A stretch of 64,000 bases of DNA from Euclidia mi (Eukaryota > Arthropoda > Insecta > Lepidoptera > Erebidae), in the NCBI GenBank assembly GCA_944739405.2, contig OX123209.2, positions 9,927,217 through 9,991,216 of the forward strand, written 5' to 3'. Positions 29,490-40,370 of the stretch are shown here, one piece after another. How positions within the stretch are numbered: position 1 is the first letter of the stretch; each line of letters starts with the position of its first letter. Below the pieces are notes generated by a model. The model was not told the DNA's origin. It searched no databases and saw nothing but the letters and a program-made list of their open reading frames with translations. Made by a program: the position numbers and the translations under genes.

Positions 29490-30290
29490 CGTAGAAGTTC
29501 AACCAAACAGAATGTTGTTTTACAGACTATGACGTCATTCGAGAGGCCATGACAGTTTGGAGCGTTTTAGTTACGAAATGTTATAAAATTGTAAAATAAA
29601 CAACGATAATGTTGTTATTTACTGAAATATTTATATTTTGGGTAAAATAGTTCCTATGGTACATTACAAACTTGTTTTTGAAAAATTTTCAACTCTGTTC
29701 TCCTCACATTTTTTCTACTCCGAAAAGCTGTAAAATATTTAAATCACGCAAAAATGAAAATTTTCGTCCTAAACTAGAAACAGGCGCAACACAGTACCGA
29801 TGATGGTCTTTTCGTTCTGAAGGAGAGGACAGAAAATAATAATTCCTCTGCCTTAACAAGTAGGTGTGAATCCTTGAGTGACATTTCGACATCTAACATG
29901 ATAATATACACAAATAATTATTATGTATTGAATATTGGATGTGATACATACGCCGACTTAATTACGAAGTGATTGAGTCGGCGTATCTATTATGTATTTA
30001 TGTAACTTTATTTTATTATTTTTCTTTTTATTACCACTGTTTTAATCCTTTTTTTGTGTACTTACGTATTTATTGTTTTATCGTTTAAATAAAAAATGTA
30101 TACTTAAAGAATACTCAATTGCTATATACCTTTGTCATTATTTTTTATTTTTCTTATCAATTATTATTGTGCTGATTAACGTCCGTGCGGCATTTAAGGT
30201 GCACACAGAATACCAGCGTTGAATTGTGGATACTACCACAATGCAACATTAAAGCTGAGTGTGCACCTATCTGTCACAGATAAATGTTAA
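29490..30290. other. AT-rich spacer with one short hairpin
   Basis: No gene recognised. ATACGCCGACT (about 29949) and AGTCGGCGTAT (about 29975) form an 11-bp hairpin. Confidence 0.4.
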
Positions 30291-30588
30291 CCTCCTAAGA
30301 CCCGGTATTAAAATATTTTTATGCTAACTAAGACCCAACGTACAGAAATATGTACAAATTAAATATTCTCTGTCAGTCCCGAGGATAAAATTGTTTTGTT
30401 TGAGTGTTTATTGAGTTATTTATTTTAAAATAATATTGTTTTTATTAAGTAATGATGTTTAGACTACCATTAAATGTACAGAAAACTGTACACAGGGTCT
30501 CGGCGACTATACGGACAAGTTTTTGGTCGGGACTGACTGACGTGAAGTATTTTGTACAGTACAATATACGCGGGGTCTTAGGAGGTAA
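30291..30588. mobile_element. Small TTAA-type MITE
   Basis: The left end follows TTAA with CCTCCTAAGACCCGG. The right end is CGGGGTCTTAGGAGG followed by TAAA. Inner motifs with GTACAGAAA are also inverted. There is no coding content. It resembles piggyBac-type MITEs. Confidence 0.6.
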
Positions 30589-30674
30589 AGGCTTGCGATG
30601 TTTTATTTTACATGTTAAACTTTTTCTGTGTTCTGTGACAAATAAATAGTTTTTCTTTCCTTCTTTCTTTCTTT

Positions 30675-31310
30675 CTATATCCCTTAACTCATCGTTTGAC
30701 GAAGAACAGCTATTCAATTTATTAAGCTCACCGGTCTAAAAATAATAAAGACAAACGTGATTAAAACTGTGACGTCTGATATCAGTAATGACAGTTTGGC
30801 ACAATCTTCTACCTCAAGAATACTTTCACCTAGAGTAATATCCCATAAACCAGAAGATTTATAACAAACTTCTCATCCCAATAGCGATTCTGATGAAAGT
30901 TCTACATCTACTTGTAGAGACTCCTGTTCATCTTTTGAAGCAGACTTCGAAGATTCATGCCCTGTTCGATCTCAAAGTTTAAGTAGCGAAAATGACGAAT
31001 GGCAAGACATTACCGATAGTCCTATCAGCTTTGAAGAATTTCAGGGTACAGGACAAATATCCATTCCACCAAATATTCACAGCCCGCATGAATATTATAA
31101 ATTATTCGTTACTGATGAAATTATTGATAAGTTAGTACGAGAAACAAATAAATACGCTTACCAATGTTTACAATCTACAAATCTTTCCGACAAATCACGA
31201 GCAAATTTATGGAAGCCAACTAATAGAGAGGAAATGCAAATGTATTTTGCTATTTTGCTGGCAATGGGATTTGTAAGAGTACCCCATATAAATGACTACG
31301 ATTTTATGTC
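30675..31310 (+). pseudogene. piggyBac transposase, N-terminal part
   Basis: It begins around SSFDEEQLFNLLSSP, then has Ser/Asp-rich sequence (NSDSDESSTSTCRDSC) and the start of the DDE_Tnp_1_7 domain: YKLFVTDEIIDKLVRETNKY, LWKPTNREEMQMYFAILLA and MGFVRVPHINDY. The reading then stops where a Mutator-like element begins. Stops near 30725 and 30865. The catalytic middle (from after INDY to NFYSS) is absent from the window. Confidence 0.8.
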
Positions 31311-32084
31311 ATAATTTAACATTGCATAATGTTACTTGTCCTAACATTAGTTACGCATAACACTCATTTCCCATAATTCTTTTATCATAATTTTTTAAAT
31401 CCTATTTACTATAAGCATAATATTTAATAAGCATGCTATCCCAAAGCATAAGTTTATTAAAGCATAACGACGCATAACCATAACTATTATAAGCATACAA
31501 ACTATATTCCGAAAAAATAACAATAAATATTTTAATAACAATATTACACTATTTTATACATTGCTCTCGTCAAACTCGTAGGCGCATCAAATGGTAGGTA
31601 GAATTATAATTATTTTTTAGTTTCCTGATAGGAGGTAAGTATCACAAATTAATCTGACACTAAGTGTTTTGATTTGCTCTGTTGCTATTTAATCATTTTA
31701 AAGTGAAAGTTAAGAGAAATAAAGTGAAAAATGGAAAATTTTGTGCACACTTTTATAAACAAAAGAGGGGGAATCAAATTAAATGTGAATGGATTCATAT
31801 ACGAGAAAAATAGAGAACATAATAACCAGTATTATTGGGTGTGTGAGTTACGAAGAAAATAGGAATATAAATGTAGTTCTCGAATTATTACCAAACTGAA
31901 CGCTGACCAACAGCATGAAATATTGTCCAAAAATTTACAAAGTCACAATCATGAACCAAATGCAGCCAGGGCAAAAGTAAGTTTTTAACTTTGTATTATT
32001 AATACTATAAAATATTTTAGGATAGGTAACCAAACCTAACGCACTTTTACACTAATGGTTATATTTTATATACCTATATAATTT

Positions 32085-32275
32085 TTGTTTTTCAAATTTA
32101 AATAGCTTCCAGGTCGATAGCTATATATAACATTCAATAACATGAACCTAACCTAACCTAATCCTAATGTTTGTTTATCAGATTCAAATAGCTATGAATA
32201 ACATAAACCTAACCTAACCTAATACCTATTTTTTGTGTTTCAGCTTCAAACAGCTATCAATAAAATTAAAGATGA
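32085..32275 (+). repeat. Tandem duplication of an intron end with CCTAA motifs
   Basis: Two or three imperfect copies of a 65-70-bp unit. Each has ACCTAACCTAACCTAA, a T-rich tract ending in a CAG-like acceptor and TTCAAAxAGCTAT, so the acceptor and first exon codons of the MULE gene are multiplied. Confidence 0.6.
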
Positions 32276-32389
32276 TGCAAAATCAAATCCTGATAAAAAC
32301 CAATCCAAATTATAGCGGATTTAGAAACTATAACCTCACCTTCAGTCTTGTCTAATATGCCAAGCAAATTTACTTTGAAACAAACTATA

Positions 32390-33683
32390 CGAGGGTCAAA
32401 CTGAAAGTTCTTAGAAAATCAAAAACTGATTACATTAGCCAGTTATTAGTTTTATTATATCTTTTCAAAATATTGTCCATTGACGTCAATACACCGCTGC
32501 ATGCGATGGAACCACTGGGAAAAGCACTTTGCCCACTCGTCCTTAGGGGTCTCTTCAATGGCATCGCGATACGCAGCCACCGCTTCTTCAGCATTCATAA
32601 ACCGCTTTCCTTTAAGTTTTTCTTTAATTTTTGGAAATAAATAAAAATCACAAGGCGCGAGGTCGGGGCTATACGGCGGGTGACCCAGTAATTCAACGTT
32701 TGATGTCGCCAAATAGTCGATCGTTCGCTTGGCGGTGTGCGACGAGGCGTTGTCGTGGTGAAGGAGGATCCTACTGCGAGGTCGTTTCTCTCGAACTTTT
32801 TCCAAGACAAGTGGCAAACAATTGGTAGTGTACCATTCTGCAGAAACTGTTTTTTGATCCTCTAACACAATTGTTGCGAAATGACCTATCCTTCCAAAGA
32901 ACGAGGCCACCATTTTTTTTCCCGCACTTCGATCTCTCTTCACTTTAGTTGGCAACTCCTCGAAAGGAAACATCCACTGAGCAGATTGTCTTTTGGTTTC
33001 AGGATCATAACAGTAAATCCAGCTTTCGTCACCTGTTAGTATGTCGAACACAGCATTTGAGTCACCTCCGTTAAATCTTTCAATCATTTTACGGCACCAA
33101 TCCACACGATGGAGTTTTTGAGCCTTAGTCAAATTATGAGGTATCCACCGGGCGCAAAGCTTCCTGACCGCTAAATGTTCGTGGAGGATTTTGTGCACTT
33201 GACTCATACCGATGCCTAAGCTTGTCCGAATCTGCTGATAGGTCACTCTTTTGTCAGTCTCTATCATACGCCGCACAACACAGATGTTATTTTCGATCGT
33301 CGCCGTAGAAGGCCGTCCCTCACGTACATCATCAGTGAGATTAGTGCGACCACGTTTAAACTCATTAAACCAGTTGTAAACAGTCGCACGAGATGGGGCT
33401 TCATCGTGAAAGGCCAATCGTAGTCTATCATAACTTTCTTGTTGACTTAAATGACATCGAAAGTCATAAAAAATCATTGCACGAAAATTTTCTCGTGTTA
33501 AATTCATGTTGACGTGACACAGACAATTTTCAATTTGCCGCCAAATCGTAAAACAAATGACAAATGAATGAAATATATACTCAGTAATATTGGCAAAGAG
33601 TTCTATTTTCAAATTTTAGAATATTTTTTTTAATTATATTGTTTATAAGTGGCCAGTTCTAAGAACTTTCAGTTTGACCCTCG
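32390..33683 (-). mobile_element. Mariner transposon, copy B, complete
   Basis: Perfect-looking TIRs CGAGGGTCAAACTGAAAG and complement, with TA on both sides (32388-32389, 33684-33685). Length 1294 bp, close to the usual ~1.3 kb of mariners. The transposase is intact, so it is a candidate active element. Inserted in the FLYWCH-MULE gene. Confidence 0.95.
32455..33507 (-). CDS. Mariner transposase, intact (DD34D)
   Basis: 350 residues from MNLTRENF; an upstream in-frame ATG at 33612 would add 35 residues of mostly hydrophobic leader-like sequence unlike mariners, so the later start is preferred. N-terminal paired HTH domains (residues ~1-110, SRATVYNWFNEF and VHKILHEHL) bind the TIRs. The catalytic core has Asp in LTGDESWIY, HHDNASSHT and LAPCDFYLF, with 34 residues between the last two. 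The WVPHEL-type linker appears as WIPHNLT. It performs cut-and-paste transposition in the nucleus at TA sites. No stop or frameshift is visible. Confidence 0.95.
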   Translation of the reverse strand: MNLTRENFRAMIFYDFRCHLSQQESYDRLRLAFHDEAPSRATVYNWFNEFKRGRTNLTDDVREGRPSTATIENNICVVRRMIETDKRVTYQQIRTSLGIGMSQVHKILHEHLAVRKLCARWIPHNLTKAQKLHRVDWCRKMIERFNGGDSNAVFDILTGDESWIYCYDPETKRQSAQWMFPFEELPTKVKRDRSAGKKMVASFFGRIGHFATIVLEDQKTVSAEWYTTNCLPLVLEKVREKRPRSRILLHHDNASSHTAKRTIDYLATSNVELLGHPPYSPDLAPCDFYLFPKIKEKLKGKRFMNAEEAVAAYRDAIEETPKDEWAKCFSQWFHRMQRCIDVNGQYFEKI

Positions 33684-34534
33684 TATACAGACAAAGAAAA
33701 CTTAACAATAAGATAACTGAACCACAAAACAAACATTTTGAATTGAAGAAAGAAAATTTTCTACAAGAAAACGATCTATCAGGAAAAGAAAATGATAACC
33801 AGATAATAATTATTGATAAAAAATACGACACAAATAGAAGAATAATAATATTTACAACAAAAAAACTTATCACTATATTATGCACGTCAAAGTATATAAT
33901 GATGGATGGTACATACAAAGTTGTACCAAAAATGTTTCATCAGCTTTATACGATACACGGATGCGTTCATAAGTCGCAAACATTTCCATTGGTATTTGCG
34001 CTATGCACCAATAAGGATAAAAACACGTATAATTTATTATTAACATTAATAATTGATTACTGTGATGCAAACGATTTAAATTTATCACCATTTTCGAAAA
34101 CACAACCGTAAAAGAATACAATTTTCATCTTGGACAAATTACATACCGCAAAATCCAAAAATATGGTTATCAAAAATTATACGGAAATGATATATCATTT
34201 GCCATGGAAATAAAATAGCTAGCTTTTCTGCCAGAAAACGACATACCAATTTATTTCGACGAATGGAGAAAATCTACATCTCCACAAGCAGGTAATACTA
34301 ATACCTAATTATGGTGGTGTTTTTTAAATAAATAATAATTATGTACTACTATATGAATGATATAATATATATGTATTGTATAATTATTTATGTATGTATA
34401 TAGTTATGTATTGTGTATATAGTTATTTATCTATGTATGTACTTATTTATATGTATGTAAGTATTTGTATTATAAATCTAAATCAGTACCTAAAGATCGC
34501 CAAACTACCCTTTTCTGAATCCGTGTTCTTCTTA

Positions 34535-34660
34535 TCCATCCAAAGGTTGCCTGTAAGAGATTGCTTGATAGTGATAAGGCCGCCTATTGTACTATCTGTT
34601 ATTTTTCTTTTTGTTATGATCCATTAATGTAGTTTCTTTGGCATTTGTACAATAAAGATG

Positions 34661-34695
<35 letters not shown>

Positions 34696-34700
34696 ACTTG
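34535..34700 (+). repeat. LINE 3' tail ending in (ATT)n
   Basis: CATCCAAAGGTTGCCTG, AAGAGAT..GATAAGGCCGCC and a final GTACAATAAAGATG followed by about ten ATT units. The same tail family occurs at 57872-58010. It lies in an intron of the MULE gene. Confidence 0.65.
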
Positions 34701-34971
34701 TAATTATTATTGTTACAGAACCTACTGCCAATTGGTTCAGTCAGAATTATGTATGAGGAACTGCAAGTTCACCTCCACAATTCCCTTCCAAAATCTGGAG
34801 TACATACCAAGTAACACAAGAAAATATACCCAGAACGCAGAATTATGCAGAAGCGTGGCACAATTGCAGATGCAGATTTGCACATTTTGTAGGAAGGCAC
34901 CATTCTGGATTTTTTCATTTAGCACAGAAAATTACTCAAGAAATAAAACACCAAACAATTGAAATATAAAA

Positions 34972-35131
34972 AATTGATATGGGGACAATACCAACATCAA
35001 CAAAAAAGAAGAAATATACAGACAAATATAATCGCCTTGAAAACATTAAAAATTTGATATGGGGACAATACCAACACCAACAAAAAAGAAGAAATATATA
35101 GACAAATATAATCGCCTTGAAAACATTATAC
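34972..35131 (+). repeat. 80-bp tandem duplication
   Basis: Two copies with an 80-base period, starting TTGATATGGGGACAATACC, with only a few differences. 80 is not a multiple of three, so it also shifts the MULE C-terminal frame. Confidence 0.9.
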
Positions 35132-35581
35132 ATAATAAAACAGAATGCTCATCGAAACTTGCCTATTTACAAGCAATTTCAAAAAACATAAATTTAAAGT
35201 GAATTATACCATTGTTAATAAATAAAGTAAAAATTTAAACTATCAAAGCCTATACAGCATGTCAATAATGAAATATTTATTACACGCATAATGTATTATA
35301 CCTACTTTGCTATTACGCAGGTAAATTTTGAATAAATACATAAATATTCGTAAAGTACGTTTCCTTTATGCTTTTTGATCTTTATCCCAAATAACGATTA
35401 GACAAAAAAACAATATGCTTTACAACTTTATGCATATCAAAGTTATGAAAACAAATAATAGGATATATACAATATTTATACTTAATAACACAGTATGCTA
35501 AAAACCAGTTATGGCACACTATTATTATGACAAAGAAAATTATGACAATTTAGGACAAAAACCATTATGAGAAAAAGAGGG

Positions 35582-37083
35582 ATCCCAATTTTTATTCGTC
35601 AGTTGGATTGTCAGAGGCTTTGATTGACCAGAAAACATTTTATTGCGGCACTTTGCGTTCTAATAGAAAGGGTTTACCAAAAGCGATTATCAGTACTAAG
35701 TTGAAGAAAGATGAAATTATTGGTAAAATGAACAAGAAAGGAATCCGTGTACTGAAGTGGTTCGACAAACGCCTTGTGCTGATGATGAGTATATGTTAGA
35801 ATCATGAGACATCTATGAAAAGCACTGGAAAAAAACAACGAAAATGAACAAATTAAGATATTTTGAAGCCCGATTGTGTACTAACTAATAATAATTTAAA
35901 AATAGGGATCGATTATAGCGATCAGATGTCATCTTATTACTCCACATTAAAACGTGGCCTTAAGTGTGGCTTTTTGGAACGGCAGTTATAAATGCTTTGA
36001 TTGTATACAATATGAAGAATAAAAATAAACTTACAAAAAAAGAGTTCATTGAAAATCTTATAGAGGAATTATCACAGACTTCGTTGAAGAAACACAAGAT
36101 GCTCTTGGAAATAGATCCAACATCAGCCAGTGCAGCATATAAATTATCAATGGGTTTCAAGCAACATGGAAGACCTAGGCCTCGATGGCCTCTGTAGAGT
36201 CTCCCAACAAGTAGGTCTTAAGATGAACATGGACAAGACGAAAATCATGTCGAACGTTCATGTTGTACCTGCTCCTATTCAGGTTGGGAACTTTACGCTC
36301 GAAGTTGTCGACAAGTATATCTACCTGGGACAAGTAGTCCAATTAGGTAGGTCCAACTTCGAGAAGGAGGTCAATCGTCGAATCCAACTCGGTTGGGCAG
36401 CGTTCGGGAAGCTACGACATATCTTCTCGTCCGATATCCCGTAGTGTCTCAAGACGAAAGTCTTTGACCAGTGTGTGTTGCCAGTGATGACTTACGAATC
36501 AGAGACGTGGTCGCTCACTATGGGCCTTATCAGAAGGCTCAAGGTCACTCAGAGGGCGATGGAGAGAGCTATGCTCGGAGTTTCCCTGCGAGATCGAATC
36601 AGAAATGAGGAGATCCGCAGTAAAACCAAAGTCGCCGACATAGCTCTCCGGATAGCCAAGCTAAAGTGGCAGTGGGCAGGGCACATAGCTCGAAGAACCG
36701 ATGGCCGCTGGGGCAGAAAGGTTCTGGAGTGGCGGCCACGTACCGGACGACGCAGCAGAGGTAGGCCCCCCGCAAGGTGGACCGACGATCTCGTCAAGAT
36801 CGCGGGAGGCGGTTGGATGCGGGCGGCTCAAGACCGGTCTGTGTGGAGAACCTTGGGGGAGGCCTATGTCCAGCAGTGGACGTCGTTTGGCTGATATGAT
36901 GATGATGATGATGATGATCAAGCAACGGAATTGTTCAGGATGCTATGATTAGGTACTACGCCAGACAATGAATAGCAAAGACGCCAATAACAAAGTCAAA
37001 AAGGTTAAAACCATGTGCGAAACATATAAAAAAACATTAGGTAGTGAATGTTATAATAGATCTCGCAAGTGCAATACTAAGTA
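35582..37083 (+). pseudogene. piggyBac transposase, C-terminal part
   Basis: It resumes with NFYSSVGLSEALIDQKTF and GTLRSNRKGLPKAI, then VLKWFDKR, and KIGIDYSDQMSSYYSTLKRG, a late catalytic-core motif of piggyBac transposases, then FIENLIEELSQ. An RTE copy interrupts at 36165. The end at 36969-37083 has a few Cys (TMCETYKKT, SECYN, RKCN) like the C-terminal Cys-rich domain. A stop lies near 35795. Confidence 0.75.
36165..36930 (+). pseudogene. RTE retrotransposon 3' part
   Basis: It starts inside the RT thumb (LCRVSQQVGLKMNMDKTKIM), continues VDKYIYLGQVVQLG, CVLPVMTYESETWSLT and LRIAKLKWQWAGHIARR, and ends near WRTLGEAYVQQWTSFG. One stop (TAG 36442-36444) breaks an otherwise single frame. 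The 3' end is (ATG)n, the microsatellite tail of RTE elements. It is 5'-truncated and inserted into the piggyBac transposase. Confidence 0.9.
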
Positions 37084-37192
37084 GTCATACAATTTAAATA
37101 AAATGTTTACTTATTTTCAATATCGATTTTTTATTACAACCTAGGCACAACACTACTTCCATATCAATAATTTTACGAATCAGTGCGGATAA

Positions 37193-37386
37193 CGGGTCGA
37201 GAAGATCCGATATATTATTTTTCTATATACAAACAAAGTACCCAGTGAATCTACCTGCGATTTAAAATGTAACTTGGCTGATTATGTCACAATATATTGC
37301 CCTTAATATATATTCATAAATCGTCATACTTCCAAAGATAAGAGCAGTCAAACGAACACAAGTAGATTGGATCTTCTCGACCCTTC
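37193..37386. repeat. Subterminal inverted repeat of piggyBac
   Basis: GGGTCGAGAAGATCC (about 37195) and its exact complement GGATCTTCTCGACCC (about 37372). They lie about 90-280 bp inside the right piggyBac terminus and may be transposase-binding sites. Confidence 0.65.
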
Positions 37387-37627
37387 AACGCACCAGAAAA
37401 AGTCATGTACCGGTTCTAAACGACCCCGTGACGCACTCACTGAAATTTATCATAATCGAGTCACGCAGTGAACGTGTTAAGATAGTTGTGATCTTGTTTT
37501 TCTAGTCATATTGTTGGAATGGTCTGCTTTAATCAGAGAACCTAAGAGGACAGTATACATAAGTAAAATAAGTCAGGAAAGGTTTAAGTATGTAGGTCTC
37601 GTAGGAATATTTGATAGCATACATACA

Positions 37628-37810
37628 TACATAGACTCACGCCTGTTTCGCGGAAGGGGTAGGCAGAGGCATAATAATCGCCCACTTTTCGCCAGTGTTT
37701 TGATCCCACGTAATAGGTGGCGAGCCTATTGCCGCTTATCGGGATATTTTGTTTGCTAGAGCCTCGTCCGTTGATCGGCAGGTGCACCACTTGCAGGTGA
37801 GGTTGGCTTG
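37628..37810 (-). repeat. SINE family 1, diverged copy
   Basis: Contains ACTCACGCCTGTTTCGC and GGCGAGCCTATTGCCG, then a different 5' part. It is preceded by ATACATACATAC, the likely tail. Confidence 0.6.
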
Positions 37811-37814
37811 GGAC

Positions 37815-38345
37815 CCTAAGTTCTTGGTGGGAACCCTATGCACCTAATATTTGATAAATACTTACATTTTTACAATTTGTCCGGTTCAACCAAATAATTT
37901 GTTTGTATTAGTCTGAAAATAACTATTTACTTTCATAACTAATAAAAAAATCTACTTTCAAAATTATCAAAATATTCAATGACGTTTATTGCGTGTCTTC
38001 TTTTTAATGGAATGTCCGATCTAAACAAGTAAAATAGTTTTCTATAGGAATTGAAACAGTCTTGTATGCACATGCTTCTCACGCATTTTAATATTTTTCT
38101 ATATCTTCTAAGATATTCTTTTTTTTTATTATGAGATATTCATTATAATGATATATTGTAAAAGACAGTTAATATTGCCATTAAATACGCAAAATATCTA
38201 GCGTATTTAATTGGATAATAAATAATACTGCTTTAAATGATTTTATTGATAAAGAGGGTCACTGCGGCGTTTTCTTAGGAGATAGACCTGTAACATCACG
38301 GACTTTGTAGGTAATAATGAGTATTTTAATAATGTAGTACATTAT
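37815..38345. other. AT-rich spacer
   Basis: No gene, clear repeat or motif recognised. Confidence 0.3.
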
Positions 38346-38814
38346 TTCATCTATTCCCCGTGGTACACCCATTGATACAACTGATTGTACTACAGGACAT
38401 TTTTTTCTCGATGGATCAACCGTACCGTGGAACAACTAAAAACATTCCCTGTGGTAAAACTATTGACACAACTGGTTGTACCACAGGGATTTTTTTTCCC
38501 GTTGGACCAACCATTCGATGGAACAACTAAAACATTCCCCGTGGTGCTACCAATCTAGCCTAGAAATAATAGTAGATAAAAGGTTATCAATATTATTGAT
38601 CAACATTTATTTATATCTGCTTAGTTCCATGTAAACTTATTTAATTGTAAAGTGGAAATAAATGTATATTAAACCAAAGAGTTTTCAAACCTTTTTTATC
38701 TTATTAATGATTAGTTTTTTCTTTCTACTTTTATAATTAGAAGCAATTTGCATCAAATATTTTCTATAACAATATTTTGTTACTTCTGCAATAACTGTTT
38801 AAATTTAATTAAAA

Positions 38815-40291
38815 TGTCAGAAATAAGGATTGTAAACCGAAAAGGAGGAAAAGTGTTAATTTTGAATGGGCGGCAATTTTATAAAATAAAAGTATATAAG
38901 AACTGTTCGAGTTTCTGGCGTTGTTCTCTTTACAAAAAAGAGAAGTGCAGGGGGTCGGTGACAATTGATGTAAGTACATTTTAATTGAAATTTCTCTATC
39001 ATTTTGAATCTGTATTTTTGAGAATAGTTCCTTTTGCGAATAAAGTATTTTTACGAATGTATGTAATAATCATGTGTGTCCATTGTTAACAGAGCAGCAA
39101 TAACATCATCAAAGAGTGTGACCATTTTTGTGAAGCTAATTTTATTCGAAATGATGTCGCTCTACAAATTGATGAAATAAAAAATAAAATAATAAAATCT
39201 GTTAAACCACTTCCAAGAATTTATAAAAAGTCACTAAAGCATCTGATAGATTCGGGATTTGATTTAGTATCCAATCTACCTACGTTAAACAGTGTAAAAC
39301 ATTCTTTATATGATGCCAGAAACAATGCAGCTGGTGTGAGTAAAACCGTTTATAAATTGGCTTATGAAGTAGAAATTCTCTTACAGCATTACCAATTTTT
39401 GTTAGCTGATTATTTTTTAACGGATCTAGAATTCTGGTATTCTGCACTAGTGAAACGAGACAAATTATTGCAAATATAGCAGAATTTTTTGGGGACGGCA
39501 CATTTAAGTGTTGTCCTTCTCCATTTGCACAACTGTTTACAATACATGGAGAAATAGGCAGCTCTAATAACACTGCTAGCGTAGTGCCACTGGTTTACGC
39601 TTTGTTAACCGACAAAAAGAGACAAACGTATGAAACATTATTCAATATAATCAAATCACAAATTCCTGATTGGAAACCAAAAAGATATCATTCTGATTTT
39701 GAAATTGCGGCAGTTAAAGCTATGGCTGAAGTATTTCCTGATGTTGTAATACGAGGTTGTTACTATCACTGGTCAAGAGCTATTTGGAGAAAAGGTAAAG
39801 ATTCTGGTCATACAAAAAACAAACCTGAAAAGCGAATTGTGTCTCTCTGTTCAGTATTGCCATTGCTGCCAGTTGAGAGAATCTTAGAAGGTTGGAAATA
39901 TATTAAGTCGGAATGTGATAAACAATGTCCCAATGAAATGTCAACATTTTTACTTTATATTAAACGTACTCGTGCTTGGATAAACAATAAAAATTTTAAC
40001 CAGTTGATCAGTGTTTTTGCAGAGTGACATCGCAGTAATAATGTGGCTGAATCTTATCATTCTGAACTCAGCAAAAGCATCAATAAAAATACAGTGACCC
40101 TAATACGTCTCCTGAAACATTTAGAGCAAATTGCATACTTAGTCGAAATAAACTTGAAAAGATATAAAAAAAACTTAGGAAAGCCAAGAACCAAAAGTAT
40201 GGTAGCAAATGATGATTTCATACGTAACATTCAAATGGAATTAATCAATGGCATTATAGACGTTGGTTTTGCTTTAGAAAAACTAAGATGA
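38815..40291 (+). pseudogene. FLYWCH-MULE transposase 2
   Basis: Exon 1 from MSEIRIVNRKGG is a FLYWCH finger (FWRCSLYKKEKCRG; the HF-type His pair is in the next exon), with a donor GTAAGT at about 38970 and an acceptor at about 39092. After a frameshift near 39425 the MULE core follows in one frame: FFGDGTFKCCPSPFAQLFT (first Asp), RYHSDFEIAAVKA (second Asp), GCYYHWSRAIWRK. TGA at 40025 interrupts before HRSNNVAESYHSEL and a helical C-terminus. Its ends and size suit an element that was autonomous not long ago. Confidence 0.8.
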
Positions 40292-40323
40292 ATCTGATTT
40301 TTACAAACATTAAATAAGTCTGA

Positions 40324-40370
40324 ACAATCCCGCCTTTGCTCTTCACAGTGAAGAGCAAGGGCGGGATTGT
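40324..40370. terminator. 23-bp hairpin just after the MULE ORF
   Basis: ACAATCCCGCCTTTGCTC.. and its complement form a stem with one G:U-compatible mismatch and almost no loop, 33 bases after the stop. It could end transcription or process the 3' end, or be a cruciform; the role is inferred. Confidence 0.55.

Larger units (their letters stand above)
31731..34974 (+). pseudogene. FLYWCH-MULE transposase, exons split by mariner
   Basis: Exon 1 (31731-31978) is a FLYWCH finger (GFIYEKN, QYYWVCELRRK, KCSS, HNHEP) with a stop at about 31860. After two introns and the mariner, 33690-34110 carries the MULE core YIMMDGTYKVVPK (first Asp), QLYTIHGCV and TFPLVFAL. 34200-34290 gives IPIYFDEWRKS before a donor. 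34712-34950 gives the C-terminal AEAWHN..VGRHHSGFFHLAQK block. Stops and frameshifts throughout. It is the transposase of this Mutator-like element. Confidence 0.7.
31310..35580 (+). mobile_element. FLYWCH Mutator-like element 1
   Basis: It lies between the two piggyBac transposase pieces. Both flanks (31310-31500 and 35290-35575) are rich in GCATAAY and CATAATT motifs in opposite senses, and the outermost CATAATGTTACTTGTCCTAA resembles the complement of the right end, so they are probably long degenerate terminal repeats. Inside are FLYWCH and MULE transposase exons, an intact mariner and a LINE tail. Exact ends are uncertain. Confidence 0.6.
19922..37474. mobile_element. Possible large piggyBac element, ends matched by similarity
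   Basis: The left end TTAA-CACGTTCGCTGCG (19918 on) and right end CGCAGTGAACGTG-TTAA (to 37478) are inverted repeats with one difference. Both sides have subterminal palindromes around GGTCTTAACGACCCG or GGTTCTAAACGACCCC. A broken piggyBac transposase (30675-37083) lies inside in the right orientation. The ends could also come from two separate copies of the family, so the single-element reading is an inference. Confidence 0.45.

Noticed and set aside
36130..36183. Start of the 36130-36444 ORF as a gene start
   Set aside because: The first ~12 codons are piggyBac sequence read in another frame; RTE homology begins at about 36165.
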